Below, piece by piece: positions 33,593 to 43,210 of a stretch of 64,000 bases of DNA (its first letter is position 1; each line of letters begins with the position of its first letter). Under the pieces are notes generated by a model. That model worked only from the letters and a program-made list of their open reading frames with translations. It was not told where the DNA came from and did not search any database. The position numbers and the translations under genes were made by a program. Origin of the DNA: JAWLHA01 sp041690535. GTDB lineage: Bacteria > Pseudomonadota > Gammaproteobacteria > Thiohalomonadales > Thiohalomonadaceae. Where the stretch lies: the NCBI GenBank assembly GCA_041690535.1, contig JAWLHA010000020.1, forward strand, positions 3,435-67,434, written 5' to 3'.

Positions 33593-34996
33593 ATGGCCAA
33601 GACTCTGTACGACAAGCTCTGGGATGCCCACGTGGTCCGGACCGACGAGGACGGGACCGCGCTCATCTATATCGACCGCCATCTGGTGCATGAGGTGACC
33701 TCGCCGCAGGCCTTCGAGGGACTGCGCCTCGCCGGGCGCAAGCCGTGGCGCCTCGACACCGTTCTGGCCACGCCGGACCACAACGTCCCCACGACCGATC
33801 GCGGGCGCGGCATTGAAGACCCTGTCTCGCGCACCCAGGTGGAGACCCTGGATGCCAACTGCGCCGAGTTCGGTATCACCGAATTCGCGATGGACGACAT
33901 CCGCCAGGGGATCGTCCACGTCATCGGGCCCGAGCAGGGGGCCACCCTTCCGGGGATGACCGTGGTGTGCGGCGACTCTCATACCTCGACCCACGGGGCC
34001 TTCGGCGCCTTGGCGTTCGGCATCGGCACGTCCGAGGTGGAGCATGTGCTCGCCACGCAGTGCCTGGTGCAGAAGAAGTCGAAGAACATGCTGGTGCAGG
34101 TGGAGGGCAAGACGCCCGCCGGGGTCACCGCCAAGGACATCGTGCTCGCCATCATCGGCGAGATCGGCACGGCCGGAGGGACTGGGTACGCCATCGAATT
34201 CGCCGGGGAGGCCATTCGCGACCTCTCGGTGGAGGGACGCATGACCCTCTGCAACATGGCTATTGAAGCCGGCGCCCGGGCCGGCATGGTGGCGGTGGAC
34301 GAGAAGACCATCGACTACGTCAAGGGGCGTCCCTACGCCCCCCGGGGTGAAGTGTGGGAGCGGGCCGCAGCGGCCTGGGGCGAGCTGCACAGCGACCCGG
34401 ATGCGCAGTTCGATCGGGTGGTTCGCCTCGACGCCACCGCCTTGAAGCCGCAGATCACCTGGGGAACTTCGCCCGAGATGGTCGCCCCCATCGACGGTCG
34501 CGTCCCGGACCCGGGCGACCAGACGGATGCCGTGAGGCGGGAGGGAATGGAGCGGGCTCTCAAGTATATGGGGCTCGCGCCCAATACGCCCATTGATGCC
34601 ATCTCCGTGGATCGGGTCTTTATCGGCTCCTGCACCAACTCCCGCATCGAAGACCTGCGCGCGGCGGCGGCGGTCGCCAAGGGGCGCAAGGTGGCCGGAA
34701 GCATCAAGCAGGCGTTGGTGGTGCCGGGCTCCGGCCTGGTGAAGCAGCAGGCTGAGGCGGAGGGGCTGGATCGGATCTTTGTGGAAGCCGGCTTCGAGTG
34801 GCGTGAACCCGGCTGCTCCATGTGCCTCGCCATGAATGCCGACCGCCTGGAACCCGGCGAGCGCTGCGCCTCCACCTCCAACCGCAACTTCGAAGGGCGT
34901 CAGGGGCAGGGGGGGCGGACCCATTTGGTGAGCCCGGCCCTTGCGGCGGCCGCGGCGATCGCGGGTCGCTTCGTGCGTGTGGAAGACCTCGGCTGA
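33593..34996 (+). CDS. leuC: 3-isopropylmalate dehydratase large subunit
   Basis: With LeuD it isomerises 2-isopropylmalate to 3-isopropylmalate in leucine synthesis, using a 4Fe-4S cluster. The 467-residue protein has the aconitase-fold motifs TPDHNVPT, VCGDSHTSTHGAFGA and GTSEVEHVLATQ. Cluster cysteines lie in IGSCTNSRIEDL (near 347) and the CSMCL pair (near 407-410). The ATG at 33593 has GGAGGTAG seven bases upstream and gives the standard N-terminus MAKTLYDKLW. leuD follows after 18 bases. Confidence 0.98.
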   Translation: MAKTLYDKLWDAHVVRTDEDGTALIYIDRHLVHEVTSPQAFEGLRLAGRKPWRLDTVLATPDHNVPTTDRGRGIEDPVSRTQVETLDANCAEFGITEFAMDDIRQGIVHVIGPEQGATLPGMTVVCGDSHTSTHGAFGALAFGIGTSEVEHVLATQCLVQKKSKNMLVQVEGKTPAGVTAKDIVLAIIGEIGTAGGTGYAIEFAGEAIRDLSVEGRMTLCNMAIEAGARAGMVAVDEKTIDYVKGRPYAPRGEVWERAAAAWGELHSDPDAQFDRVVRLDATALKPQITWGTSPEMVAPIDGRVPDPGDQTDAVRREGMERALKYMGLAPNTPIDAISVDRVFIGSCTNSRIEDLRAAAAVAKGRKVAGSIKQALVVPGSGLVKQQAEAEGLDRIFVEAGFEWREPGCSMCLAMNADRLEPGERCASTSNRNFEGRQGQGGRTHLVSPALAAAAAIAGRFVRVEDLG

Positions 34997-35014
34997 ACAA
35001 CCTGGAAGAGACAA

Positions 35015-35653
35015 ATGGAAAAATTCGAGACATTGACCGGGATTGTGGCGCCACTGGACCGCGCCAACGTCGACACCGACGCCATCATTCCCAAGCAGTT
35101 CCTCAAGTCCATCAAGCGGACCGGCTTCGGGCCCAATCTGTTTGACGAGTGGCGCTACCTTGACCATGGCGAACCCGGCATGGACAACAGTGGCCGCCCG
35201 CTGAACCCCGACTTCATTTTGAATCAGGACCGCTACCGGGGGGCGCAGATCCTCCTCGCCCGCGCTAACTTCGGGTGCGGTTCGAGCCGGGAACATGCGC
35301 CGTGGGCATTGCTGGACTACGGTTTCCGGGTCATTATTGCGCCGAGCTTTGCGGATATCTTTTTCAACAACTGCTTCAAAAACGGCATTCTCCCCATCGT
35401 CCTGGACGAAGGCACGGTGGATCGGCTGTTCAAGGAGACGGAGGCCGCCGAGGGCTACCGGCTTACGGTGGACCTGGAAGCGCAGGCGGTCGCCACCCCC
35501 GGCGGTGAGAGGTTCGGCTTCGAGGTGGACCCGTTTCGCAAGCACTGCCTGCTCAATGGCCTTGATGATATCGGCCTGACCCTCCAGCACGTGGAGGCGA
35601 TCCGGGCTTACGAGGCCCGGCGCAAGGATGAGGCACCGTGGTTGTTTGGGTGA
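35015..35653 (+). CDS. leuD: 3-isopropylmalate dehydratase small subunit
   Basis: Swivelling-domain partner of LeuC; 212 residues, usual size. Recognised by LDRANVDTDAIIPKQFLK near the N-terminus and by RANFGCGSSREHAPWAL (near 86-102), which contributes substrate-binding residues. A GGAAGAGACAA ribosome site precedes the ATG. leuB starts 135 bases downstream. Confidence 0.97.
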   Translation: MEKFETLTGIVAPLDRANVDTDAIIPKQFLKSIKRTGFGPNLFDEWRYLDHGEPGMDNSGRPLNPDFILNQDRYRGAQILLARANFGCGSSREHAPWALLDYGFRVIIAPSFADIFFNNCFKNGILPIVLDEGTVDRLFKETEAAEGYRLTVDLEAQAVATPGGERFGFEVDPFRKHCLLNGLDDIGLTLQHVEAIRAYEARRKDEAPWLFG

Positions 35654-35788
35654 GGTGACACGACAGGGCCAGCGAAGGGCGGCAAAGGGGGCATGGCCCC
35701 GCTTAAATCCTTCCCTTGCATCGTGGATCTTGTTACGTCCATCACGGTAAACCCACCATCGAACGAGAGAACATAACGCGTTATTGCC

Positions 35789-36868
35789 ATGACAAAGAAG
35801 ATTGCGATTTTACCCGGCGACGGGATTGGTCAGGAGATCGTCGCCGAGGCGGTGAAGGTTCTGGAGTGCCTGAAGGCGGACTTCGGGTTGGATGTGGCGA
35901 TGGAGCAGGGGCTGGTCGGCGGCACGGCCTATGACGCCACCGGCACCCCGCTGCCCGAAGAGACCCTGAAACTGGCCCGTGAAGCTGATGCGGTACTGCT
36001 CGGGGCGGTGGGCGGTCCCAAGTGGGAATCTCTGGACATCGCTGTTCGTCCGGAAAAGGGGCTGCTTGGCCTGCGTTCGGGTCTGGGCCTGTTCGCCAAT
36101 CTGCGCCCGGCGATCCTCTACCCCCAGCTGGCGGGGGCTTCCACCTTGAAGCCGGAGGTGGTGTCCGGGCTCGATATCATGATCGTCCGGGAGCTGACCG
36201 GAGGCATCTACTTCGGCCAGCCGCGCGGGGTGCGGATCCTGGAAAACGGCGAACGACAGGGATACAACACCCTCGTCTATTCCGAATCGGAGGTCCGGCG
36301 CATCGCCAAGGTGGCCTTCGACATCGCCCGCAAGCGCAACCATCGGGTCTGCTCGGTCGACAAGGCCAACGTCCTGGAGTGCACCGAGATGTGGCGCGAG
36401 GTGATGATCGAGGAAGGCAAGAACTATGCGGACGTGGAGTTGTCGCATATGTACGTGGACAATGCTGCCATGCAGCTGGTGCGTGCACCCAAGCAATTCG
36501 ACGTGATGGTCACCACCAACATGTTCGGCGACATCCTCTCGGATGCCGCTGCCATGCTGACCGGCTCCATCGGGATGCTGCCTTCCGCCTCCCTCGATGC
36601 CAGTGGCAAGGGTATGTACGAGCCCATCCACGGTTCGGCTCCGGACATCGCGGGCAAGAACCTGGCCAATCCATTGGCGACCATCCTGTCGGTGGCGATG
36701 ATGCTGCGGTACACCCTGGACGCGCCGGAGATGGCCGAGCGCATCGAACAGGCGGTCAACCGGGTGCTGGACGAGGGCAAACGCACTGCAGACATTTACA
36801 CCGACGGCACCACCCGCGTGAGCACGTCGGAGATGGGCGATGCCGTGGTCGCCGCGCTGCGTACCTGA
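35789..36868 (+). CDS. leuB: 3-isopropylmalate dehydrogenase
   Basis: NAD-dependent oxidative decarboxylation of 3-isopropylmalate to the leucine precursor 2-oxoisocaproate. The 359-residue enzyme shows LPGDGIGQEIVAEAVKVL at the N-terminus, the substrate arginines in LRPAILYP and IVRELTGGIYFGQPRG, and the signature NMFGDILSDAAAMLTGSIGM. HGSAPDIAGKNLANP is the NAD-site region. No strong ribosome site precedes the ATG. It completes leuCDB. Confidence 0.98.
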   Translation: MTKKIAILPGDGIGQEIVAEAVKVLECLKADFGLDVAMEQGLVGGTAYDATGTPLPEETLKLAREADAVLLGAVGGPKWESLDIAVRPEKGLLGLRSGLGLFANLRPAILYPQLAGASTLKPEVVSGLDIMIVRELTGGIYFGQPRGVRILENGERQGYNTLVYSESEVRRIAKVAFDIARKRNHRVCSVDKANVLECTEMWREVMIEEGKNYADVELSHMYVDNAAMQLVRAPKQFDVMVTTNMFGDILSDAAAMLTGSIGMLPSASLDASGKGMYEPIHGSAPDIAGKNLANPLATILSVAMMLRYTLDAPEMAERIEQAVNRVLDEGKRTADIYTDGTTRVSTSEMGDAVVAALRT

Positions 36869-36906
36869 ATAATTGAGAAAAACCAAGGACTTCGAGGAGC
36901 AACCAG

Positions 36907-38019
36907 ATGAAACGAGTAGGTCTGATCGGTTGGCGCGGCATGGTGGGTTCGGTCCTCATGCAGCGCATGAGGGAAGAGGGCGATTTCGCCGTCATCGATC
37001 CGGTGTTCTTCACTACCTCCCAGGTGGGGGGCGTCGGTCCGGATGTGGGCAAGGACGTCCCGCCCCTCAAGGACGCCTATGATGTCGATGAACTGAAGGC
37101 CATGGAGGTGATCATCTCCTGCCAGGGTGGCAGCTACACGGAGGAGATGTATTCCAAGCTGCGCGGGGCGGGTTGGAGTGGTTACTGGATCGATGCCGCC
37201 TCCACCCTGCGCATGGACAAGGACTCCATCATTGTCCTCGACCCGGTGAATCTGGACGTGATCAACAACGGGATCGCGGCTGGTGTGAAGACCTACGTGG
37301 GCGGCAACTGCACTGTCAGCCTGATGCTCATGGCCTTGGGCGGGCTTTTCAAGGAGGGACTCATCGAATGGATGACCTCCATGACCTACCAGGCCGCCTC
37401 GGGCGCCGGCGCGCAGAACATGCGTGAACTGCTGAACCAGATGGGCAGCATTCACCATTCCGCCAAGGCGCTGCTGGATGCCCCTGCCAGTGCCATCCTG
37501 GATATCGACCGCACCGTCGCCGAGCATATCCGCAGCAATGCGTACCCCAAGGCCAACTTCGGCGCCCCCCTGGCGGGGAGCTTGATCCCCTGGATCGACA
37601 AGCAACTGGAGAGTGGCCAAAGCAAGGAGGAGTGGAAGGCCCAGGTCGAGACCAACAAGATCCTGGGGCGCAGCGACAACCCCATCCTTATCGACGGCAC
37701 CTGTGTGCGTATCGGGGCGATGCGCTGCCACAGTCAGGCACTGACCATCAAGATGACGCGGGATGTGCCCCTGGATGAAATCGAAGGCATGATCGCTGCC
37801 GCCAACAGCTGGGTAAAGGTCGTGCCGAACCAGCGCGAGATCACCATGCAGGAGCTGACCCCGGCAGCGGTCACCGGGACGTTGTCGGTCCCCGTGGGGC
37901 GGCTGCGCAAGCTCTCCATGGGCGGGGAATACCTGAACGCATTCACCGTGGGCGATCAGCTGCTGTGGGGCGCCGCCGAGCCGTTGCGCCGCACGCTTCG
38001 CATCCTTCTGGAGGTCTAA
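36907..38019 (+). CDS. asd: Aspartate-semialdehyde dehydrogenase
   Basis: Reduces beta-aspartyl phosphate to aspartate semialdehyde, the branch-point intermediate for lysine/diaminopimelate, threonine and methionine. The 370-residue protein is the gammaproteobacterial type: GLIGWRGMVGSVLMQRM for NADP binding and active-site C135 in GGNCTVSLML, the same position as in E. coli. GAMRCHSQALT holds catalytic residues. A GAGGAGC ribosome site precedes the ATG. A second, apparently inactive paralogue follows. Confidence 0.97.
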   Translation: MKRVGLIGWRGMVGSVLMQRMREEGDFAVIDPVFFTTSQVGGVGPDVGKDVPPLKDAYDVDELKAMEVIISCQGGSYTEEMYSKLRGAGWSGYWIDAASTLRMDKDSIIVLDPVNLDVINNGIAAGVKTYVGGNCTVSLMLMALGGLFKEGLIEWMTSMTYQAASGAGAQNMRELLNQMGSIHHSAKALLDAPASAILDIDRTVAEHIRSNAYPKANFGAPLAGSLIPWIDKQLESGQSKEEWKAQVETNKILGRSDNPILIDGTCVRIGAMRCHSQALTIKMTRDVPLDEIEGMIAAANSWVKVVPNQREITMQELTPAAVTGTLSVPVGRLRKLSMGGEYLNAFTVGDQLLWGAAEPLRRTLRILLEV

Positions 38020-38157
38020 GGCGTTTGCAATCACGCGTCTCCCAGCGCGAAGGACCTCGGACCGGCCCAGTCGGCCCGGGGTCTTTACGCCCCCGGCGCG
38101 TGCGTGCGGCGCCAATCATGTTCGAGCAGGCCATGCTGAATGGTCGATGAGGAGCGG

Positions 38158-39180
38158 ATGAGCGAAGGATACGATATCGCGGTGCTGGGCGTGACCTGCA
38201 CTATTGGGGAGGTCATGCTGGAGTTGTTGGGGGAGAGGGAGTTCCCGGTGAAGACTCTCTATCCCCTGGAGGAGCGGAGTGCAGCGGGAGGGCGCGTCGA
38301 TTTCAAGGGCAAAGGACTGTCCGTGGGGGATGTGGCCGAGTTCAACTTTACCCGGGCGCGCATCGCCTTCTTTTGCGGGGAGGCCGAGTTGGCGGCGCAG
38401 TACGGCACCATTGCCGCAGAGGCCGGTTGCATCGTCATCGATACCTCTCCCCACTTTCGCGAACACGCCGACGTTCCTCTGGTGGTTCCGGAGGTGAATG
38501 CGGCAGCCATCGGCGATTACCAGGTTCGCAACATCATTGCCAGTCCGGGTGCCACGGCTATCGAGCTTGCCGTCGCCCTGAATCCCATCCGCCTGGCGGC
38601 GGGTCTGGAGCGGGTCAATGTGGTCACCTGCGAGGCGGCATCGACTCTGGGCAAGGGCGGCATCGAGGAGCTGGCCTCTCAGACCGCCAACCTCTTGAAC
38701 GGTCGGCCGATCACGCCGAAGCGGTTTTCACGACAGATTGCCTTCAACGTGTTGCCTCTCACCGATGAACCAACGGACAGCGGCTATACGGGGGGGGAGA
38801 TGGCCTTGATCGGGGAGCTGCGCAGAGTGTTCGAGGACGATGCACTCCCCGTCAATCCCACGATCGCGGTGGTTCCGACCTTTTTCGGACATGCCGCCGC
38901 AGTGCATGCAGAAACCACCGAGAAGCTCGGCGCCGCCGCGGCCCGGGAGTTGCTGGAGCAGGCGCCCGGGCTGGCGGTAATCGATGCTGCGGGCCCGGAC
39001 GGTTTCCCCACCGCCGTGACCGATGCGGTCAACGCCGACGCGGTCTACGTCGGGCGGGTTCGCGAAGACCTGTCGCATGCGGCCGGTCTCGACCTCTGGG
39101 TGGTGGCGGACAACGTGCGGAAGGGCGGCGCCCTGAACGCTGTTCAGATCGCGGAAGTTTTGGTAAAAGACTATTTGTAG
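38158..39180 (+). CDS. usg: Usg-1-like aspartate-semialdehyde dehydrogenase paralogue, catalytic Cys absent
   Basis: A 340-residue member of the semialdehyde dehydrogenase fold with both domains recognisable, including YTGGEMALIGELRRVF and VPTFFGHAAAVHAE. In active enzymes the catalytic cysteine lies in an NPNCST-type motif; here the segment is ASPGATAIEL, with A132 in the cysteine position. The N-terminal glycine motif is also altered (GVTCTIGEV). This matches Usg-1 proteins, which accompany asd and truA/fimV in gammaproteobacteria and have no known reaction. The ATG at 38158 is preferred over 38140 because GAGGAGCGG then lies at the right distance. Confidence 0.88.
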   Translation: MSEGYDIAVLGVTCTIGEVMLELLGEREFPVKTLYPLEERSAAGGRVDFKGKGLSVGDVAEFNFTRARIAFFCGEAELAAQYGTIAAEAGCIVIDTSPHFREHADVPLVVPEVNAAAIGDYQVRNIIASPGATAIELAVALNPIRLAAGLERVNVVTCEAASTLGKGGIEELASQTANLLNGRPITPKRFSRQIAFNVLPLTDEPTDSGYTGGEMALIGELRRVFEDDALPVNPTIAVVPTFFGHAAAVHAETTEKLGAAAARELLEQAPGLAVIDAAGPDGFPTAVTDAVNADAVYVGRVREDLSHAAGLDLWVVADNVRKGGALNAVQIAEVLVKDYL

Positions 39181-39301
39181 GTTATAGTTACATCAACTTG
39201 CTAAAGTATTCTCGGAAGTCTTGTGCTCAACCCCGTGTTCGGCATAACGAAAAACAACAGTACGCCGGATTCACGGCGGTTCGGGTGGTAAGGGAGTGAG
39301 G

Positions 39302-42181
39302 ATGGTGCGAAAGCGAGTCCAGGCACTTGTATCTCTGATGACGTTTGTCCCCGTGGCGGGCTGGGGGCTGGGGCTTGGTGACATTCACCTGCACTCCGCG
39401 CTGAACCAGCCGTTGAAGGCCGAGATCGACTTGCTCTCGGTCAATCCGGGGGATCTCGACAACCTCGATGTAGCGCTTGCCTCCTACGAGACGTTTGCGC
39501 GCCTCGGTCTGGAGCGTACGTCCGAGTTGATGCTGCTCCGGTTCAGCGTGGAGGAGCGCAACGGCAGGCCCTACATCACTGTCACCTCTCCCAAACCCAT
39601 TCGGGAGCCCTTCCTGGATTTCCTTCTGGAAGTGACCTGGCGTCAGGGGCGGCTGTTACGGGAGTACACGCTGCTTCTGGACCCGCCGGACGTGGTGAAG
39701 GAGGCGGCACCGAGCGTTGCCGCTCCTGCGGTGACCGCTGCTCGGGCCCCAGCGGCCAAGGCTGCCCCTGTCTCGGGACAACCGGGTAGTGCCGCCCCCA
39801 CCTCGGCGCCACGGGGCAGTTCCGGTGCCCCGGCGGCGCGCAAGGGGGAACTGGTCTACGGCCCCGTAAAGGCCGATGACACCCTCTGGTCCATTGCGCG
39901 CAACATGCGCCCGGATGCCTCCGTCAGCGTCCAGCAGATGATGATGGCCCTCTACAAGGCCAATCCAGATGCATTCGTTGACAACAACGTCAACGGACTG
40001 AAAAAAGGCCAGGTGTTGCGCGTCGATGATCCGCGCCTGCTCACCGCCCTCAGCAAGGCCGAGGCGGAGCGAGAGGTCCGCTATCAATCCCGGGTCTGGC
40101 AGGATCTCAAGACCCGTGCGGCCGCCGGAGCGGGTACCCGGACCGCGACCGGCGAGGCCCCCGCCGCGGCGCCCGCCGGTGCGGGTGCACCGGAGGGCGC
40201 CAAACTCAAGCTGGTAGCCCCCGAGGAGGATGAAGGGACGCTCAAGGATGGGGCCGTGCCGGGAGTCTCCGGTAAGGGCGACATCGAGGCGGTTCGCCAG
40301 GACCTGACGGTTGCCCAGGAAGCGGCCAAAGTCCAGCAGCGGGAAAATCAGGAACTGCGCGCCCGGGTGCGTGAGCTGGAAGAGCAACTGGAGCGGATGC
40401 AGCGGCTCATCTCCCTGAAGGACAACGATCTGGCCGCGGTCCAGGAGCAGCTTCGCGCTCAGGCATCGGCAGAGACAGCTGCGGCCAGGGAGGCACGTCC
40501 GCTGACGGCACCCGCTGCGGCTGAAACCACCGCCCAGCAGGCCCCGGAGCCGAAGCCGGCCGCCGAACCCAAGCCGGCACCCACGCCGGCCGCACCGCCC
40601 AAGGTGGCTGAACCGCAAAAGCCGGTCGAGGCGAAGCAACCAGCGCCACCCAAGCCGAAACCGGCACCCCAGCCGGCGCCCGAGCCCGGTTTCGTGGACA
40701 CCGTGCTGCAGAACCCCGGGCTCTATGGCGGCGGGGCCGGAGCGGTGCTCTTGGTGGCCCTGCTGTTTGGCTGGCTGATCAGACGGCGTCGGGCTGCGGC
40801 CGGCTTCCAGGAGAGCATCCTGACCGGCGGGACCTCCTCCATGTTGGCCGCCGGAAACGAGGAGGGGCGCTCTTCAGTGGAAAGCTCGTTCCTCAGTGAC
40901 CTGACCGTCAGCGGGATGGGGGCGGTTCAGGAGGAGAGCGAGGTGGATCCGCTCACGGAAGCGGACGTCTATATGGCTTACGGCCGCTTCCAGCAGGCCG
41001 AGGAGTTGTTGAAGGAGGCGCTCTCGCACACCCCGGATCGCCCGGAGGTGCTCGTCAAGCTGCTGGAGGTCTACCACCAGAGCCGGAACAGGGCCGCCTT
41101 CGAGGGACTCGTCAAGGAGGCCATCTCGAAAGTGGAGGGTAATGAGACCCTGTGGAACAAGGTCTTGACCATGGGGCATGAGCTGGCCCCGGAAAACCCC
41201 CTGTTCGCGGAAGCCCCTAAGGGCGGGGAGGTGTCCGTTTCGAGTGGGAACGGCACCAAGAGCGATCACATCATGGATGACGTGTTCGATATCGGTTTGG
41301 ACCTCGATGAACTCGCCGCCGAGATGGAAGGGGCCGGCGAACCTGGTGCCGGCGCATCGTCGGTTGGCGGCGAGGAGTTCGACATGGACATCGGCCTGGA
41401 TCTCGGGTTCGAGTCCGAGGCTGAAAAGGCCGGCACCCCTGTCTCCGGGAGGGCGGAACAGAAGGCCGGCGGCAGCGAGGGGCTGGACCTCGACTTCGAT
41501 CTTGACCTTGGGGGCGATGAGGAGCCGTCGGCCTCCGCGCTGCAGTCCTCTGCCCCGGCAGAGGGCCCGTTCTCCCTTGAGAGTGAACTCGATGAGAGCG
41601 CGTTCTCCATGGGCGGGGAACAGGCCGAAGGCCAGGGGGAGGAGGAAGCGGGCGGCGAACTCGATTTCGATTTCGAGCTCCCTGGGGACGAACGCGCCAC
41701 GAGTGAACTCGGGGAGGAGGCGGATGAGTTTCCGGTGGCTGATCTCGAAATGCTCGGTGGCGAAGAGTCGCCGAAAGGGGACGATGAATTCGATTTCGGC
41801 GATCTGAGCCTGGGTAGCGACGATAGCGAATCCGAGTTCTCCATGGAAACCAAGACGGAGGAATCCCTGGAGGAGACCTTCTCCCTTGATGACCTGGATC
41901 TCGGAGAGATCGAGGCGCCAGAGCCGGAGGCGGCCGGAGCTTCCCCCGGGTCGGCCGATGTCTCCGGAGATCTCGACCTCGCCGCCTTGGACATGGACTT
42001 CGGTGCCGACGACCTGCTGGGCGGGTTGGACGAAGTGGCGACCAAACTCGACTTGGCCAAGGCCTATGTGGAGATGGGCGACAATGAAGGGGCCAAGGAC
42101 ATGCTCGAGGAGGTCCTGAGCGAAGGGGACGAGGAGCAGCAGGCCAGGGCAAAAGAGCTGCTGGAGAAAATCGGCGCCTAG
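39302..42181 (+). CDS. fimV: FimV/HubP polar organiser protein
   Basis: Large inner-membrane, peptidoglycan-binding protein that organises cell poles and type IV pilus or twitching functions. The 959-residue chain has an N-terminal signal and FimV domain (LGDIHLHSALNQPLKAEIDL onward), and a LysM module (about 187-235, DDTLWSIARNMRP). A coiled coil (about 340-385), a proline/alanine-rich linker and a membrane span (about 473-496) follow. The cytoplasmic part is long and acidic, with repeated FDF, LDL and DIGLDL phrases, and ends in the conserved FimV C-terminal TPR (KLDLAKAYVEMGDNEGAKDM). The ATG at 39302 is six bases after TAAGGGAG; a GTG at 39296 is also possible. Confidence 0.95.
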   Translation: MVRKRVQALVSLMTFVPVAGWGLGLGDIHLHSALNQPLKAEIDLLSVNPGDLDNLDVALASYETFARLGLERTSELMLLRFSVEERNGRPYITVTSPKPIREPFLDFLLEVTWRQGRLLREYTLLLDPPDVVKEAAPSVAAPAVTAARAPAAKAAPVSGQPGSAAPTSAPRGSSGAPAARKGELVYGPVKADDTLWSIARNMRPDASVSVQQMMMALYKANPDAFVDNNVNGLKKGQVLRVDDPRLLTALSKAEAEREVRYQSRVWQDLKTRAAAGAGTRTATGEAPAAAPAGAGAPEGAKLKLVAPEEDEGTLKDGAVPGVSGKGDIEAVRQDLTVAQEAAKVQQRENQELRARVRELEEQLERMQRLISLKDNDLAAVQEQLRAQASAETAAAREARPLTAPAAAETTAQQAPEPKPAAEPKPAPTPAAPPKVAEPQKPVEAKQPAPPKPKPAPQPAPEPGFVDTVLQNPGLYGGGAGAVLLVALLFGWLIRRRRAAAGFQESILTGGTSSMLAAGNEEGRSSVESSFLSDLTVSGMGAVQEESEVDPLTEADVYMAYGRFQQAEELLKEALSHTPDRPEVLVKLLEVYHQSRNRAAFEGLVKEAISKVEGNETLWNKVLTMGHELAPENPLFAEAPKGGEVSVSSGNGTKSDHIMDDVFDIGLDLDELAAEMEGAGEPGAGASSVGGEEFDMDIGLDLGFESEAEKAGTPVSGRAEQKAGGSEGLDLDFDLDLGGDEEPSASALQSSAPAEGPFSLESELDESAFSMGGEQAEGQGEEEAGGELDFDFELPGDERATSELGEEADEFPVADLEMLGGEESPKGDDEFDFGDLSLGSDDSESEFSMETKTEESLEETFSLDDLDLGEIEAPEPEAAGASPGSADVSGDLDLAALDMDFGADDLLGGLDEVATKLDLAKAYVEMGDNEGAKDMLEEVLSEGDEEQQARAKELLEKIGA

Positions 42182-42200
42182 ACCGGGTGGTCTACAGCCT

Positions 42201-42245
42201 GCGCCCCGCGCGGCCTGGCGGCTGTGGCGGGGCGCTGCCGTTTTT
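42201..42245 (+). terminator. Probable terminator after fimV
   Basis: GCGCCCCGC (42201-42209) pairs with GCGGGGCGC (42227-42235) around a 17-base GC-rich loop, and five T residues follow at 42241-42245. It lies 20 bases after the fimV stop, before truA. Confidence 0.5.
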
Positions 42246-42414
42246 GGGGGGGAGGCAACCCATTGGGGAATGGCCACTTCGGTGCCTTCCCGTTCTGGCG
42301 GAAGTCAGATCTTGCCGGCGTTGTCCGGGCCGATGTGATTCAGGTTCCAGGCGGCTCTGGGGCCGGTGCATCAACTGATATTCCTCAGATGTTCTCGAGT
42401 GCATTAACACCACC

Positions 42415-43197
42415 ATGCGAATCGCCTTGGGTATTGAATACGACGGCAGCGGCTTCGGAGGCTGGCAGGCACAGAGTCACGACCCGAACACCGTCCAGGC
42501 CACTGTGGAGAAGACGCTTTCGAAGATCGCCGACCACCCGGTCAGTGTCATCTGCGGCGGGAGGACCGATCGCGGGGTGCATGCGACCGGACAGGTGGTC
42601 CACTTCGAGACAGAGGCGGCACGCCCTTTGCGGGCGTGGGTACACGGGAGCAACTCCAATCTGCCTCCGGGGGTGAGCGTCGTGTGGGCGCGACAGGTCG
42701 CCGATGACTTCCACGCCCGTTTCTCGGCAACACGGCGCGCCTACCGCTATGTCATCCTCGAGCGGGAGTCGCGGCCGGCAATCCTTGCCAATCGGGTGAC
42801 CTGGTCCTACCGGGCGCTGGATGCCCAGCGTATGGCAGAGGGGGGGGAGTTTCTCTTGGGCGAGCACGACTTCTCCTCCTATCGGGCCCAGGCCTGCCAG
42901 GCGAGGAGTCCCGTTCGGGAAATCTACCGGCTCGACGTGGCAAGGCAGAACGCCTTTCTGACCATTGCGGTGGAGGCCAATGGCTTTCTGCACCACATGG
43001 TGCGTAACATCGCCGGGGTGCTGATGGAGATCGGTGCCGGTGAACGGCCGCCAGAGTGGGCCCGGGAGGTGCTCGAGGCCCGTGACCGGCGAGTTGGCGG
43101 TATCACGGCCGCGTCCCACGGCCTCTATCTGGAGCGGATCGATTATCCGGAGCACTTCGGACTGCCCCGACTTCCGCCGGTTTCGTTGGTCTGGTAA
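42415..43197 (+). CDS. truA: tRNA pseudouridine(38-40) synthase TruA
   Basis: Converts uridines 38-40 of the tRNA anticodon arm to pseudouridine; 260 residues. The catalytic aspartate is D52 in GGRTDRGVHATGQV. FLHHMVRNIAGVLMEIG is the conserved C-terminal RNA-binding segment. Order fimV-truA-trpF is a conserved gammaproteobacterial arrangement. trpF begins 13 bases after the stop. Confidence 0.97.
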   Translation: MRIALGIEYDGSGFGGWQAQSHDPNTVQATVEKTLSKIADHPVSVICGGRTDRGVHATGQVVHFETEAARPLRAWVHGSNSNLPPGVSVVWARQVADDFHARFSATRRAYRYVILERESRPAILANRVTWSYRALDAQRMAEGGEFLLGEHDFSSYRAQACQARSPVREIYRLDVARQNAFLTIAVEANGFLHHMVRNIAGVLMEIGAGERPPEWAREVLEARDRRVGGITAASHGLYLERIDYPEHFGLPRLPPVSLVW

Positions 43198-43210
43198 TCT
43201 GCCGGGTTCC

